Below, piece after piece: positions 8,353-17,072 of a stretch of 46,923 nucleotides of DNA. Position 1 is the stretch's first letter. Each line of letters opens with the position of its first letter. This DNA comes from an uncultured candidate division WPS-2 bacterium (lineage in GTDB: Bacteria; Vulcanimicrobiota; Vulcanimicrobiia; Vulcanimicrobiales; Vulcanimicrobiaceae). The position numbers were made by a program, and so were the translations under genes. The notes under the pieces were generated by a model. It was not told the DNA's origin. It made no database searches and saw only the letters and a list, made by a program, of their open reading frames with translations. The stretch spans positions 1 through 46,923 of the forward strand of contig CALEYW010000017.1 of assembly GCA_937927945.1 (NCBI GenBank), read 5' to 3'.

Positions 8353-9219
8353 CGCACGCTTCTTGCGGTCGAGCAGCTGCCACACGAGCGGCGTGAAGAT
8401 GAGCTGCATGGCGAGATCCATCTTGCCGCCGGGACAAACGATCGTGTTCGGACGCGACATGAACGAATCGTGGAGCATCGAGAGGAGATAGGGGAAGTCG
8501 ATGCCGCGCGGATCCCGAAAGCGTATCACGAGCATGCTCTCGTCCAGCGTCGGTATCGTCCGGCTGATGAATGGATTCGACGTGTCTACGATGGGAACGC
8601 GCTGAAAGTTGATGTGGGTCCGGGAGAATTGCGGAACGATGTAGGTGACGTAGTCAGGCATGCGCCGCAAGATCGTGTCCACGATCGCTTCATGTGAATG
8701 ACCGCGGGCGGCTTTGTCCCGATGAAGCTTTTGTATCCACTCCAGATTGATCGTGGGAACGACCCCGACGAGCAAGTCGGTATGTTTTGCGACGTCGACA
8801 CCGTCGATTACGACGCCGCCGTGAAGCCCTTCGTAGAAGAGCACATCGGTCCCCGGCGGAATGGGCTCCCACGGCGTGAAGGTGCCGGGCGGCAGGCCAT
8901 ACGGCGCCGCCTCCGCGTCGTCGTGCAAGTATTTGCGGTACGTTCCGGTGCCCGACTCGCCGTACGTGCGGAAAAGCGCCGCAAGCTCCTCGAAGAGATT
9001 CCCGTCCGGACCGAAGTGGCTCAGTACTCCCTGCCCGCTCTGCGCGAGGGCCATCATCTCGCGCATCTGCAAGCGGTCGTAGCGGTGGAATGCGTCGCCT
9101 TCGATGACCCCTGCCGTGACGCGTTCGCGCCGAAAGATGTGTTGGAAGGTCGCCCTGACGGTCGTCGTTCCGGCGCCTGATGATCCCGTGATCGCGATGA
9201 GGGGATGCTTCGCAGACAT
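8347..9219 (-). CDS. prk: Phosphoribulokinase
   Basis: This kinase phosphorylates ribulose 5-phosphate with ATP to give the RuBisCO substrate; together with RuBisCO it defines the Calvin cycle. The 290-residue length is that of the bacterial, octameric-type enzyme. Its P-loop is GSSGAGTTT (residues 12-20), where the usual GKS/T lysine is replaced by Thr as in other bacterial PRKs. It also has EGDAFHRYDR, VLFYEGLHGG (catalytic acid and Walker B region), and RDKAARGHSHEAIVDTILRR with substrate-binding basic residues. It faces cbbX tail to tail with a 6-base overlap and so has its own promoter, in the region shared with the aldolase gene. Confidence 0.96.
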   Translation of the reverse strand: MSAKHPLIAITGSSGAGTTTVRATFQHIFRRERVTAGVIEGDAFHRYDRLQMREMMALAQSGQGVLSHFGPDGNLFEELAALFRTYGESGTGTYRKYLHDDAEAAPYGLPPGTFTPWEPIPPGTDVLFYEGLHGGVVIDGVDVAKHTDLLVGVVPTINLEWIQKLHRDKAARGHSHEAIVDTILRRMPDYVTYIVPQFSRTHINFQRVPIVDTSNPFISRTIPTLDESMLVIRFRDPRGIDFPYLLSMLHDSFMSRPNTIVCPGGKMDLAMQLIFTPLVWQLLDRKKRAS

Positions 9220-9483
9220 ATCAGGTCCTTATGGGGACGCGTCTCTTCGACGCATGAGACGGGATCATACCGCACCGATGCGCCAGGGTGAGAGAAGGGG
9301 ACGCAGACGGCCGTATTCCGGTCACGAAATGCGGACAATGACCCGCGAACGGCTCGCGCCCGCGTCGGCGGTGCCTCGGGCCGTGCCATCATGGCTGCCT
9401 TATGAATGCACGACAGAATTGTATTAGACCGAAGCGACGACATGTGACATGATCGTTCGCACGACGCGAAACTCCTCACAGGT
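9220..9483. promoter_or_regulatory. Divergent prk-aldolase control region
   Basis: A 264-base intergenic region between two divergent Calvin-cycle genes, so it must hold both promoters. An AT-richer stretch, GAATTGTATTAGACC (about 9414-9428), lies 55-70 bases before the aldolase start. It loosely resembles CTGTATTTGACG upstream of cbbL, which could indicate shared CbbR control. No clear hairpin or further gene is seen. Confidence 0.45.
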
Positions 9484-10611
9484 ATGAACGACATGAAGAC
9501 TCATCTTCGGGCACTCGCCGGCGACCTCGTGTGCACGGGTCGCGGAATACTGGCGATCGATGAATCCAGCGGCACCTGCAACGCGCGCTTCGCGAAACTC
9601 GGCATCGCGCAGACGGAAGAGCAACGCCGCGCGTACCGGGAACTCTTGATTACGGCCCCGGGGATCGGGGAATTCGTCAGCGGAATGATCCTTTTCGACG
9701 AGACGATACGGCAGAGCACGCAAGGCGGTGTTCGGTTCGTCGACGCCTTGCGCAACCGCGGCATCGCCGTCGGGATCAAGGTCGACACCGGCACCAGCCT
9801 GTTATCGTTTACTACGGAGGAGACGATCACCGAGGGCCTCGATGGGCTGCGGAATCGCCTTGCCGACTACCGCGCGATGGGCGCGACGTTCGCAAAGTGG
9901 CGCGCCGTGTTTCGGATCGCCGCCGATACGCCGTCCCCTCGCGCGATCCAAGCGAACGCGCACGCCCTCGCGCGCTACGCCGCACTCTGCCAGGAGTCGG
10001 GAATCGTTCCGATCGTGGAGCCGGAGGTGCTTGCCGATGGAGACCATTCCCTTGAACGGTGTGCCGACGTAACGCGCACGGTTCTGCGCGCGGTGTTCCG
10101 GGAGCTCGAGGAACAGGGCGTCTTCTTCGAGGGGATCGTGCTCAAGCCCAGCATGGTACTGGCCGGCTTTTCGAATTCTCGTCAGCCTGCGCTGAGCGAG
10201 ACCGTTGCAGCCACGCTCCTCGTGCTTCGCGACGCCGTCCCGGCAACAGTGCCGGGAATCGCGTTCCTTTCCGGCGGTCAGGACGATCGCGCGGCGACGC
10301 AGCGCCTGGGCGCGCTGAACGCCGCATCGCACGGTGCGCCGTGGGCGCTCACCTTTTCCTACGGACGGGCCATTCAACGCCCGGCCTTGGAGCACTGGGG
10401 CGGGCGCCGGGAGTTCGTTCCGAAGGCGCAGAGCATTTTGCTGCAGCGCGCGTACCAGAACGCCCTCGCCGCGCGCGGCGCGTATGACCCTGCGAACGAA
10501 GACCGCCTCCTCATCGGCTTGGCGTCGCAGCTGCAGTCGCGGTGCGACGAGCGCACGCTTGCGGCCACGCACATCCCGAATGCGTCCGCAAATGCGAGCG
10601 TCTTGAGGTAG
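9484..10611 (+). CDS. Class I fructose-bisphosphate aldolase
   Basis: This enzyme condenses dihydroxyacetone phosphate with glyceraldehyde 3-phosphate (and, in Calvin-cycle organisms, with erythrose 4-phosphate). It is a metal-independent Schiff-base enzyme of 375 residues, close to the animal/plant class I length. Key elements are GILAIDESSGT (residues 21-31), KWRAVFRI around 138-145, VEPEVL at 178-183, and the Schiff-base lysine K221 in GIVLKPSMV, followed by FLSGGQ. Many Calvin operons use a class II zinc aldolase (CbbA), so the class I type is notable. A start three codons downstream (ATG 9493) is also possible. With fbp and prk it completes the sugar-phosphate steps encoded here. Confidence 0.95.
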   Translation: MNDMKTHLRALAGDLVCTGRGILAIDESSGTCNARFAKLGIAQTEEQRRAYRELLITAPGIGEFVSGMILFDETIRQSTQGGVRFVDALRNRGIAVGIKVDTGTSLLSFTTEETITEGLDGLRNRLADYRAMGATFAKWRAVFRIAADTPSPRAIQANAHALARYAALCQESGIVPIVEPEVLADGDHSLERCADVTRTVLRAVFRELEEQGVFFEGIVLKPSMVLAGFSNSRQPALSETVAATLLVLRDAVPATVPGIAFLSGGQDDRAATQRLGALNAASHGAPWALTFSYGRAIQRPALEHWGGRREFVPKAQSILLQRAYQNALAARGAYDPANEDRLLIGLASQLQSRCDERTLAATHIPNASANASVLR

Positions 10612-10688
10612 CGCGTACGCGAAACTCGGCGGGTCGAGCCGGCAAAATCTCATCGTGAAAGCCTTCGTCCGAGGGATTCATCAACGAA

Positions 10689-10720
10689 GCACGCCTGTGT
10701 CGAGCGAAAGGGAAGCGTGC
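10689..10720. other. Inverted repeat in the leader before the peroxidase operon
   Basis: GCACGC (10689-10694) pairs with GCGTGC (10715-10720) around a 20-base loop containing CGAGCGAAAGGG. It lies inside the 160-base gap 10612-10774, which also holds CCCTAGCAACCCGGGTGAAA. The region looks structured, but I could not match it to a known riboswitch class. Confidence 0.3.
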
Positions 10721-10774
10721 GGCCGCAGCTAACGAGGTCCCCCTCCCTAGCAACCCGGGTGAAAGCTGGATCTC

Positions 10775-11254
10775 GTGGCTAGTATGCTTTCGGCGCTTCT
10801 GATGTTCAAGGTCGTTCCGCCTCAGAAAGACCTCGAAGCGCTCAGCAACCTCTTCACGGCGCCGGCCGGCAGCGGAGGGATCAACATCCTCCACTACGCA
10901 TGGCTCACGGTGCTGCCCGATGCTTTCGGCAGCGGAGCATCGGCGATGCTGACGACGGTGTACGACGAAGACTTCTATGACTACGTGCACGACCTCGTCG
11001 TCAACAATCCGGCTCCGTTCAACGCGATCATTCCGTTGTTGAAGGGTGCCGAAGCCTGCATCGATCCCGTCACGGGCAAGGCGGACGTGCTGAAGTACCT
11101 GCCGACGTTCATCACGTTCGTCCAGAACAACGATCTCGCGCACCCGGGCCGCGCCGCGGGGAGCGGGTACCTCGTCGCAGGGGCGTTTGAGGCGTACGAC
11201 CTTACCGTCAAAGCGATCTTGGCGCTGGAGTCTGCGGAACAGGCGCCGGCGTGA
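10775..11254 (+). CDS. Small partner protein of the DyP-type peroxidase, alpha+beta fold
   Basis: A 159-residue soluble protein. The pattern ILHYAWLTVLPD...AMLTTVYDEDFYDYVHDLV resembles the strand-helix-strand unit of small ferredoxin-like proteins that sit beside DyP peroxidases (the LHFARFVVL...LLFSTNFDGD type). I infer a heme-peroxidase-related or dimeric alpha-beta-barrel fold; no catalytic residues can be assigned. GTG 10775 and ATG 10784 are both possible starts, and neither has a strong ribosome-binding site. The stop codon overlaps the peroxidase start (GTGA), so the two are translationally coupled and probably act together. Confidence 0.7.
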   Translation: MASMLSALLMFKVVPPQKDLEALSNLFTAPAGSGGINILHYAWLTVLPDAFGSGASAMLTTVYDEDFYDYVHDLVVNNPAPFNAIIPLLKGAEACIDPVTGKADVLKYLPTFITFVQNNDLAHPGRAAGSGYLVAGAFEAYDLTVKAILALESAEQAPA

Positions 11255-12738
11255 TCTCCGAGCGCGCTCACCGGCGAGTGCGCTCGGAACGGCCCCTGCT
11301 CAACGCGCAGAGGGCGCCGTTTCCGCTCGCGTGTGTGCAAGGACTCGTGGTCCGCGGTTACAACATGGCGTTCACACGCTACATCGCGTTGAACGTCACC
11401 GACGCGGGCGCCGCGAAGGCGTTCATCGGCGGCCTCGTGCCGACGATCACGACTGCGGCGCCGTGGGCGCAGCGGCCATCCAGCACGCTCAACGTCGCGT
11501 TCACGTATCGCGGTCTGGGCAGCCTCGGCATCGCGCCCGATGCAGCAACGCTGCAATCGTACTTCTGGACGGACGGACAGGCCGACGATCATCAGCCGTT
11601 CGTCCTGGGGGCGGCCGCGACGGCGGAGGCGATCGGTGACGTGAGCGTTCCGACGAGCCAGTGGCGGATGGACGACGGTTCGTTCGACGTCATGCTGATC
11701 GTGAACGCCGGCGCGCTCGATGTTCTCGAGTCGACTGCCGCCGCGCTGCAGTCGCTCGCGGCGGGTTTCGAGGTGTTCGGTACGTTCGATTCACAGCAGT
11801 TGCCGTTCCCGAACGAGAACGGCGTGTACTTCGGCTATCAGGACGGCATCGCCGAGCCGATCGTTCCGGGCATACCGCGTGATCCGGACGGCAAACAAGT
11901 CGCGCTCGACCCGGGCTTTTTCGTGCTCGGCACGGCGACCGGTCCCGCTCTGAGCGTTCCGGTCCCCGGCCCTCCCGCGTCGCAAACGCTGGGGCGCTAC
12001 GGTGTGTTCGGTTCGTTCCGCATCTTGGAACAGGACGTGCCGGCGTTCGATGCGTTTCTCGACGCGAACGTGCCGGCGTTCAAGACGCATTTCGGCATTA
12101 CGAAAGACGACGTCGCGCGAGCCGCCCTGATGGCGATGCTGGTCGGACGCTGGCCGAACGGACAGCCGCTCGTGCTCTACCCGATCAACGGCGACACGTT
12201 GCCGCCCGAACCGAACCCCGGCGAGGTCAACAATTTCGAGTACGCGGCGACGCCGGGGTACGCGGGGAAGACGGATCCGACCGGAACGGTGTGCCCGTTC
12301 GGTTCACACGTACGGCGCGCGAACCCGCGCATTCCGGGCGAATCGGCGAGCCTCCATCGCATCATGCGGCGCGCGATGACGTACCAGCTTCCCTACGACG
12401 CCGGCGACCGTTCGACCGGCGAAGTCGGGTTGATGGGACTCTTCATGTGCGCGAGCCTGAAGTACCAGTTCGACTTCGTGATGCAGCACTGGATCAACGG
12501 CAACGACACGCTGCCGATTCCGACCGACGTCGCGGATCCGGTGATCGGGACGCATCCCAACCCGGACACGTTCACGGTGCGCATGCCGCGGCCCAAGCCG
12601 CGGTGGTCGATGCCGATCTCGGACTTCGTGTTCACGCGCGGGAGCGCGTACGTGTTCCTTCCCGGGATCGACGGCATCCGCTGGATCGCGGATCCCGCGG
12701 ATACGGCCATCGGCTCCTGCGCATGGCCCAACGTGTGA
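11251..12738 (+). CDS. DyP-type heme peroxidase
   Basis: A 495-residue dye-decolourising peroxidase, which uses H2O2 to oxidise a broad range of aromatic substrates. The family hallmark GxxDG is present as GYQDGIAEP (residues 195-203, distal Asp198). The proximal heme ligand is His353 in PFGSHVRRANPR, with the distal arginine expected C-terminal to it. The C-terminal segment SDFVFTRGSAYVFLPGIDGIRWIA fits the second ferredoxin-like domain. The length is that of the longer DyP subgroups. No signal peptide is evident. Translation starts at GTG 11251, overlapping the stop of the small upstream gene. Roles reported for the family (aromatic degradation, peroxide defence) cannot be told apart here. 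Confidence 0.9.
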   Translation: MISERAHRRVRSERPLLNAQRAPFPLACVQGLVVRGYNMAFTRYIALNVTDAGAAKAFIGGLVPTITTAAPWAQRPSSTLNVAFTYRGLGSLGIAPDAATLQSYFWTDGQADDHQPFVLGAAATAEAIGDVSVPTSQWRMDDGSFDVMLIVNAGALDVLESTAAALQSLAAGFEVFGTFDSQQLPFPNENGVYFGYQDGIAEPIVPGIPRDPDGKQVALDPGFFVLGTATGPALSVPVPGPPASQTLGRYGVFGSFRILEQDVPAFDAFLDANVPAFKTHFGITKDDVARAALMAMLVGRWPNGQPLVLYPINGDTLPPEPNPGEVNNFEYAATPGYAGKTDPTGTVCPFGSHVRRANPRIPGESASLHRIMRRAMTYQLPYDAGDRSTGEVGLMGLFMCASLKYQFDFVMQHWINGNDTLPIPTDVADPVIGTHPNPDTFTVRMPRPKPRWSMPISDFVFTRGSAYVFLPGIDGIRWIADPADTAIGSCAWPNV

Positions 12739-12767
12739 TCAGTTTGCGGTGGGCACGTCGTCCCTGA

Positions 12768-14908
12768 TCAGCCCCCGGTCTTCGTCACCGGGAAGCCGCG
12801 GTCGCGCATCAGCGCCGCGGTGTCGACGTCGCGACCGCGAAAACGGCGGAACGCTTCTTCGGGCGGGATCGTGTTGCCGACGCTCATGATCGACGCGTAC
12901 AGCCGCTTCGCCACCGCCTTGTCGTACGGACCGCCGGCTTCGGTGAACGCCTCGTACGCATCCGCCGTCAGCGTGTCGGCCCACAGATAGTCGTAATAAC
13001 CGGCCGAGTAGCCGTCACCCGAGAAGATGTGCCCGAATTGCGTCGGCCGATGGCGCATGATGATCTCCGCGGGCATTCCGAGCTCGGCCATCACCGTCTG
13101 CTCGAACGCATTGGGATCGATTGCCTGGCCGTGCGCGGCGAGGTGGATCCGCATGTCGTAGATCGCGGCGCTGAGGTACTCCGTCGTCGCGAACCCTTCG
13201 TTGAAGGTGTGCGCGCGTTCGATCTTGGCGAGCAGCTCGGGCGGCATCGGTTTGCCGGTTTCGTGGTGCAGCGCGAAGCGGTTGAGCACTTCGGGGGTCG
13301 GCAGCCAATGTTCGTTGAGCTGGCTCGGGAATTCGACGAAGTCGCGCGCGACCGCCGTCCCCGCCAAGGTCGCATACGTGACGTTCGAGTTGAGTCCGTG
13401 CAGCGCGTGGCCGAATTCGTGGAACATGGTCACCGCGTCTTGCCACGAGATGAGCACCGGCTGGCCCGTCGCTCCCTTGATGAAGTTCACGTTGTTCGAG
13501 ACGATCGGCGTCTCGTCGTGGAGACGCTCCTGCGGGCGGTACGCGTTCATCCACGCGCCGGACGCCTTGCCGTTGCGAGCGTACGGATCGAAATACCACA
13601 GGCCGACACGGGTCCCGGCCCGGCGCACCTCGTACACGCGCATGTCCGTCTGATACACCGGCACGTCGGGCGCAATGACGAACTCGAGGCCGTAGAGCTG
13701 GCCGGCAGCCCGAACATCCCCTCGCGGATCTTCTCGAGCTGCAAGTATCCTTTGACCTCGTCCTGATCGAGGTCGTACTTCGCCTTGCGCACCTTCTCGG
13801 CATAGTACCGGTAGTCCCACGGTGCGATATTGAAGCCGCCGTGCTCGGCGTCGACGACGGCCTGCATGTCCGCGACCTCCTGGTGCACGCGCGCGACGGC
13901 GGCCGGCCACACCTGCATCATCAGCGCCATCGCCGCGTCCGGCGTCTTCGCCATGTTCGCGGCAGTGATCCAGTGCGCGTACGTCGGATGCCCCAGCAGC
14001 GTCGCTTTCTCGGCGCGCAACTGCATGATCTGCGTGATGACCGGTTTGTTGTCGTGCGCTCCCGCGTTGTCGCCGCGCATGATCCACATGCGCCAGCCCT
14101 TTTCGCGCAGGTCGCGGCGTGAGGCGTACGTGAGAAAGGGCTCCATCGACGAGCGCGTGTTGGTGATCGCCCACGCGCCGGGCCGCCCGTGCTCCGCCGC
14201 GGCGCGCGCCGCCGAGGCCCGCAGCGACTCGGGCATTCCGGCCAAATCTTCCGGCCGCTCGAGCATCAGCGTGTAGCCTTCCTCGTCGGCCAGCTGATTT
14301 TGGCTGAACGTCGTGTACAAACGCGCCAGCTGCTGGTTGATCTGCGCGAGCCGCGACTTGTGCGCCGCGTCGAGCGCCGCGCCCTGGCGCGCGAACCGGT
14401 CGTAGACGACCGTCGCGAGCCGCTGCTGTTCGGGCGTCAGGCCGGCGTTCTCTCGCGCGTCGTAGACCGCTTTGACGCGCGCGAACAGTGCGCCGTTCTG
14501 AACGATCTCGTCGCCGAAGGCGGCGAGCACCGGCGACATCTCGGTTTCCAGCGCCCGCATCGGCCCGACGTTCATCGTGCCGCTGTAGGTGTTGAACAGC
14601 GACCGCACGCGTCTGAGCGGACGGCCGACGTTTTCCAGCGCGACGATCGTATTCTCGAACGACGCGGGAGCGGGATTGCGCGCGATCGCGGCGATCTCGA
14701 CGCGCTCCATCTCCATGCCCTCACGGAGCGCAGGGCTGAACGCCTCGACGTGCACCTTGTCGAATGGCGGCAGCCCGCCGTACGGCCCGGTCCACGGCGC
14801 AAGCAGCGCATCGACGTCGCCGCCGCCCGCTGCCGACGGAACGGCGATCGCCAGCGACAGTGCGCCGGCCTCGGCCAGAAATTCACGGCGGCGAACGCGG
14901 CGGATCAT
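12768..14908 (-). pseudogene. M3-family peptidyl-dipeptidase (Dcp-like), frameshifted
   Basis: Two overlapping frames together make one M3 metallopeptidase of about 713 residues. The N-terminal part (from ATG 14908) opens with a Tat signal, RRREFLAEAGALSLAIAVPSAAG, and runs through the helical prodomain to EGMFGL. At about 13700-13712 the frame changes. The C-terminal part continues with GQLYGLEFVIAPDVPVY and carries the zinc site HEFGHALH, the third ligand region EFPSQLNEHW, and GYSAGYYDYLW. One missing base in GGGCTGCCGGCC (read on the minus strand) explains it; GCTGGCC would restore the frame. No slippery heptamer is present, so this is a real one-base deletion or an assembly error. If intact it would be an exported oligopeptidase. 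It converges on the peroxidase gene with a 29-base gap. Confidence 0.85.
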
Positions 14909-14920
14909 GGTGCCTTCGCA

Positions 14921-14944
14921 GGAACGGGAACGGGAACGGGAACG
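14921..14944. repeat. Hexanucleotide microsatellite, four tandem GGAACG units
   Basis: Four perfect head-to-tail GGAACG units, followed by a partial GG, start 13 bases before the ATG of the M3 peptidase (on its strand CGTTCC repeats). The position is between promoter and start codon, so copy-number changes would alter leader spacing without changing the protein. Confidence 0.8.
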
Positions 14945-15177
14945 GGCACTGGCCGCGACCTCCGTGGAAAGACGACGCCCGACAAGGAGCGCGCCGCGGA
15001 GGCTTCGCGGATGGCCGCGGCGACCCTAGGCGCCTCGCGCAGCGAGCGTCGCGCCGCGTTTCGCGCATTTTGGAGATTGTCGATTTCTCGTTCGCCCGGG
15101 CGTTCGGAGTGAAAGATCGGCCGGCTCCGTCGCGAGAATCTTCTTGGACGGATCGCCCTGCGGTCGTACGCTGCGGA

Positions 15178-15660
15178 ATGCAACGGTTAGGTGGGGTGAT
15201 CGGAATGGCCAGCCCGGCGTGGTTCACCAGCGTGATGGGGACGGGGATTCTCGGAATCGACATCGTCGCGTCGCCGATCGCAATCCCGCACGGCAGCATC
15301 GTCGGCGCCGTCGTGTGGGGTCTCGCGGCGATCCATCTCGCCGTTATCGTCGTGCTGCTCGCGCTCCGGGCGGCCGTTGCACCAGCCGGGCTCGCCGCGA
15401 CGCTGCGCGATCCGGCGGTCGCACAGCTCTGGGGTGCGCCGCCGATGGCCGCGTTCACGATCGCGGTCGGGCTCATGCGCATCGCGGTGCCGCACGGCGG
15501 CGGCCAGCTCGCGATCGGCCTCGCGCAGGGATTGTGGATTGTCGGCGCTGCCGGCAGCCTGCTCACTGCGTTCTGTATTCCGCTTCTGATGATGACGAAG
15601 CTCGAGTGGCTGGTCGCCGCCAAGGCGTCGGGCGTGCGGTTGGCCGGCACGCCCGGTCAC
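15178..15660 (+). pseudogene. Truncated TDT-family (TehA/dicarboxylate) transporter
   Basis: From ATG 15178 the frame encodes SPAWFTSVMGTGIL, the recognisable start of TDT-family carriers (tellurite-resistance/dicarboxylate/SLAC1-like). About four to five hydrophobic segments follow, including LWGAPPMAAFTIAVG and LLTAFCIPLLMMTK. Similarity ends near residue 155-160 (about 15660). The frame then runs on into unrelated sequence under the next gene. Intact members have about 320-380 residues and ten membrane segments, so roughly the second half is missing. Whether a short product is made is unknown. Positions 14945-15177 upstream show no other gene. Confidence 0.65.
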
Positions 15661-15727
15661 CTAAGCCCATGCGAGTCCGTGCCGATACCTCGCTATGTAG
15701 ACGCACAAGACACGGAGGTTTTCCCCC

Positions 15728-16243
15728 TTGCGATTCAAAGGATGGCTCGCTCTCGGAGCCGTGGCAACCCTAGCAGCGTGTTCCGGAGGCGGCACGACGG
15801 CTCCGATCGCTCCCGGATCGACGAACGTCCTCGCGGCGACGCGTTCGGCTCAGTCGTCGACGACGTCGTCGAAACGGAGCGAGCACGACGATGTTTGCAG
15901 CAGCCCCACCCCGTCGCCGACGCCGAGCGCAACACCGGGCGGCCGCGCGGCACGCGACCACGAGCGCGATAGCGATCGCCAAGACAACGATCATCAAGAC
16001 AGCGATCAGGGGCACAACGACGCATGCTGCCCGATAGCGTCACCGAGTCCGACCCCCGGACGTGGAGCGCGCGATCGCGACCGGAACAATCAAGACGGCG
16101 GTGACGAGCACGACCGCCGACCGCAACCACATTGCTCGCCAAGCGCGGCTCCAACGTCGACCCCGACGTCGACACCGAGCCCCAGCCCGACGCCGACCGC
16201 CACTCCGACTCCGGCCCCCACTCCGACACCTGCAGGGCGCTGA
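15728..16243 (+). CDS. Low-complexity lipoprotein, Pro/Thr/Ser- and His/Asp-rich
   Basis: A 171-residue predicted lipoprotein. The signal peptide MRFKGWLALGAVATLAACSGG ends in a lipobox (LAAC, Cys18). The mature part is disordered. It alternates charged stretches rich in Asp, Arg, His and Asn (e.g. RDHERDSDRQDNDHQDSDQG) with repeats of the type SPTPSPTPSATP, ending in a long P-T-P tail. TTG 15728 is chosen as start because GGAGG (15714-15718) sits nine bases before it; the first in-frame ATG would delete the charged signal start. Such tails often span or decorate the cell wall. The His/Asp-rich parts could bind metal; that is speculation. A strong hairpin follows. Confidence 0.75.
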   Translation: MRFKGWLALGAVATLAACSGGGTTAPIAPGSTNVLAATRSAQSSTTSSKRSEHDDVCSSPTPSPTPSATPGGRAARDHERDSDRQDNDHQDSDQGHNDACCPIASPSPTPGRGARDRDRNNQDGGDEHDRRPQPHCSPSAAPTSTPTSTPSPSPTPTATPTPAPTPTPAGR

Positions 16244-16265
16244 CCCGCAATCGACCAGAACCAGA

Positions 16266-16295
16266 GAAGAGGCTGCCCGTGAGGGTAGCCTCTTC
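16266..16295. terminator. Strong hairpin, probable bidirectional terminator
   Basis: GAAGAGGCT at 16266-16274 pairs with AGCCTCTTC at 16287-16295. The inner bases GCCC and GGGT extend the stem around a GTGA loop. It lies just after the lipoprotein gene and before the 3' end of the convergent gene. There is no long U-run. Confidence 0.7.
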
Positions 16296-16356
16296 GACTT
16301 CATGACGAACTCGGATCGCAAACCGATCCCGCGAACGGTAGCTGGGGCCGGTCCCC

Positions 16357-16830
16357 TCAGCGGGTTGCGCGGCGAGCCGGGTGTCGCCGGGCGGCTTCGA
16401 TGCGGCTCGCGACCATCGGATCGTGCATCGGCCGGAACGCGGATGCGTCGATCTCCTCGGGGATGACGAGCATCGTTCCGCCGTGCCGTACGGCGATCGA
16501 GGCCGCTCCGGTCGAATGGAGCACGTCCTCGGCGACGAGCACGCAATCCCCCGCCGGAACGGAACCGTCGATCCGTTGCGCCTCGGCCTCGGCGACACCG
16601 TGTTCGCACAACGCCTCGTACAGCGTCTCGTCGCGATCGTGGTGCAACCACCGCGCGACGACATGCGCGATGCCGAGGTCTTCGATCCGCTCGCCGGTGT
16701 CGCCGCCTTTCGCCATGCCGAGCCACGTATGCCGCACTCCGGCATGATGCAGATCGCGAATCGCCTCGTCCGCGCAAGCGCGATTCGGAAACGATGCCAC
16801 CAGGACTCCCAACAAATCGTTGCGGTGCAT
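16357..16830 (-). CDS. Small cytoplasmic protein of unknown function
   Basis: A 157-residue protein. The N-terminal third (LVASFPNRACADEAIRDLHHAGVRHTWLGMAKGG) has the strand-helix-strand pattern of small alpha+beta domains found in general-stress-like proteins that begin with a hydrophobic strand, then ADEAI, then a Gly turn. The rest is mixed, with VPAGDCVLVAEDVL and GGTMLVIPEEID suggesting further strands, and an Arg-rich tail. No signal or membrane segment is seen. The start is ATG 16830. Nothing in the neighbourhood suggests a partner, and I give no function. Confidence 0.6.
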   Translation of the reverse strand: MHRNDLLGVLVASFPNRACADEAIRDLHHAGVRHTWLGMAKGGDTGERIEDLGIAHVVARWLHHDRDETLYEALCEHGVAEAEAQRIDGSVPAGDCVLVAEDVLHSTGAASIAVRHGGTMLVIPEEIDASAFRPMHDPMVASRIEAARRHPARRATR

Positions 16831-17072
16831 ACGCGCCCCTCCCGTGCGGGTTCACGCCGGCAACGAACTCTTCGCGGGATTTACACCGGTCGGCTGCCGC
16901 CTTGGCGTACCCCCGCTAACGCGCCGCGTAAAAGCGACTTCCCCATAGCCGCTTGAAGTGCCGGATATCGAGCGTTTCCTCGAATGTACCTGGCAGATGA
17001 TGCGGCAAATATAATGATTGGCGAGGACGCTGTTCGAGAGGACGCTGTTCGATAAGAGAAGAGGAGCGCAAC

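Noticed and set aside
10612..10774. SAM, cobalamin or c-di-GMP riboswitch before the peroxidase operon
   Set aside because: Short pieces such as AGCAACCCGGGTGAAA look suggestive, but the conserved order and cores of these classes are not met.
12736..12770. TGATCAG/CTGATCA inverted repeat between the peroxidase and peptidase as a terminator
   Set aside because: Arms of seven bases around a 21-base loop with no U-run are too weak to call.
13690..13720. Programmed -1 frameshift in the M3 peptidase
   Set aside because: The frame change is in the right direction, but there is no X-XXY-YYZ slippery heptamer or obvious downstream pseudoknot. A one-base deletion is simpler.
14905..15183. 92-codon minus-strand frame ending in ATGA overlap with the M3 peptidase start
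   Set aside because: Its PVPVPVPVP end is simply the translated hexanucleotide repeat and the rest is Arg-rich; the overlap is probably chance.
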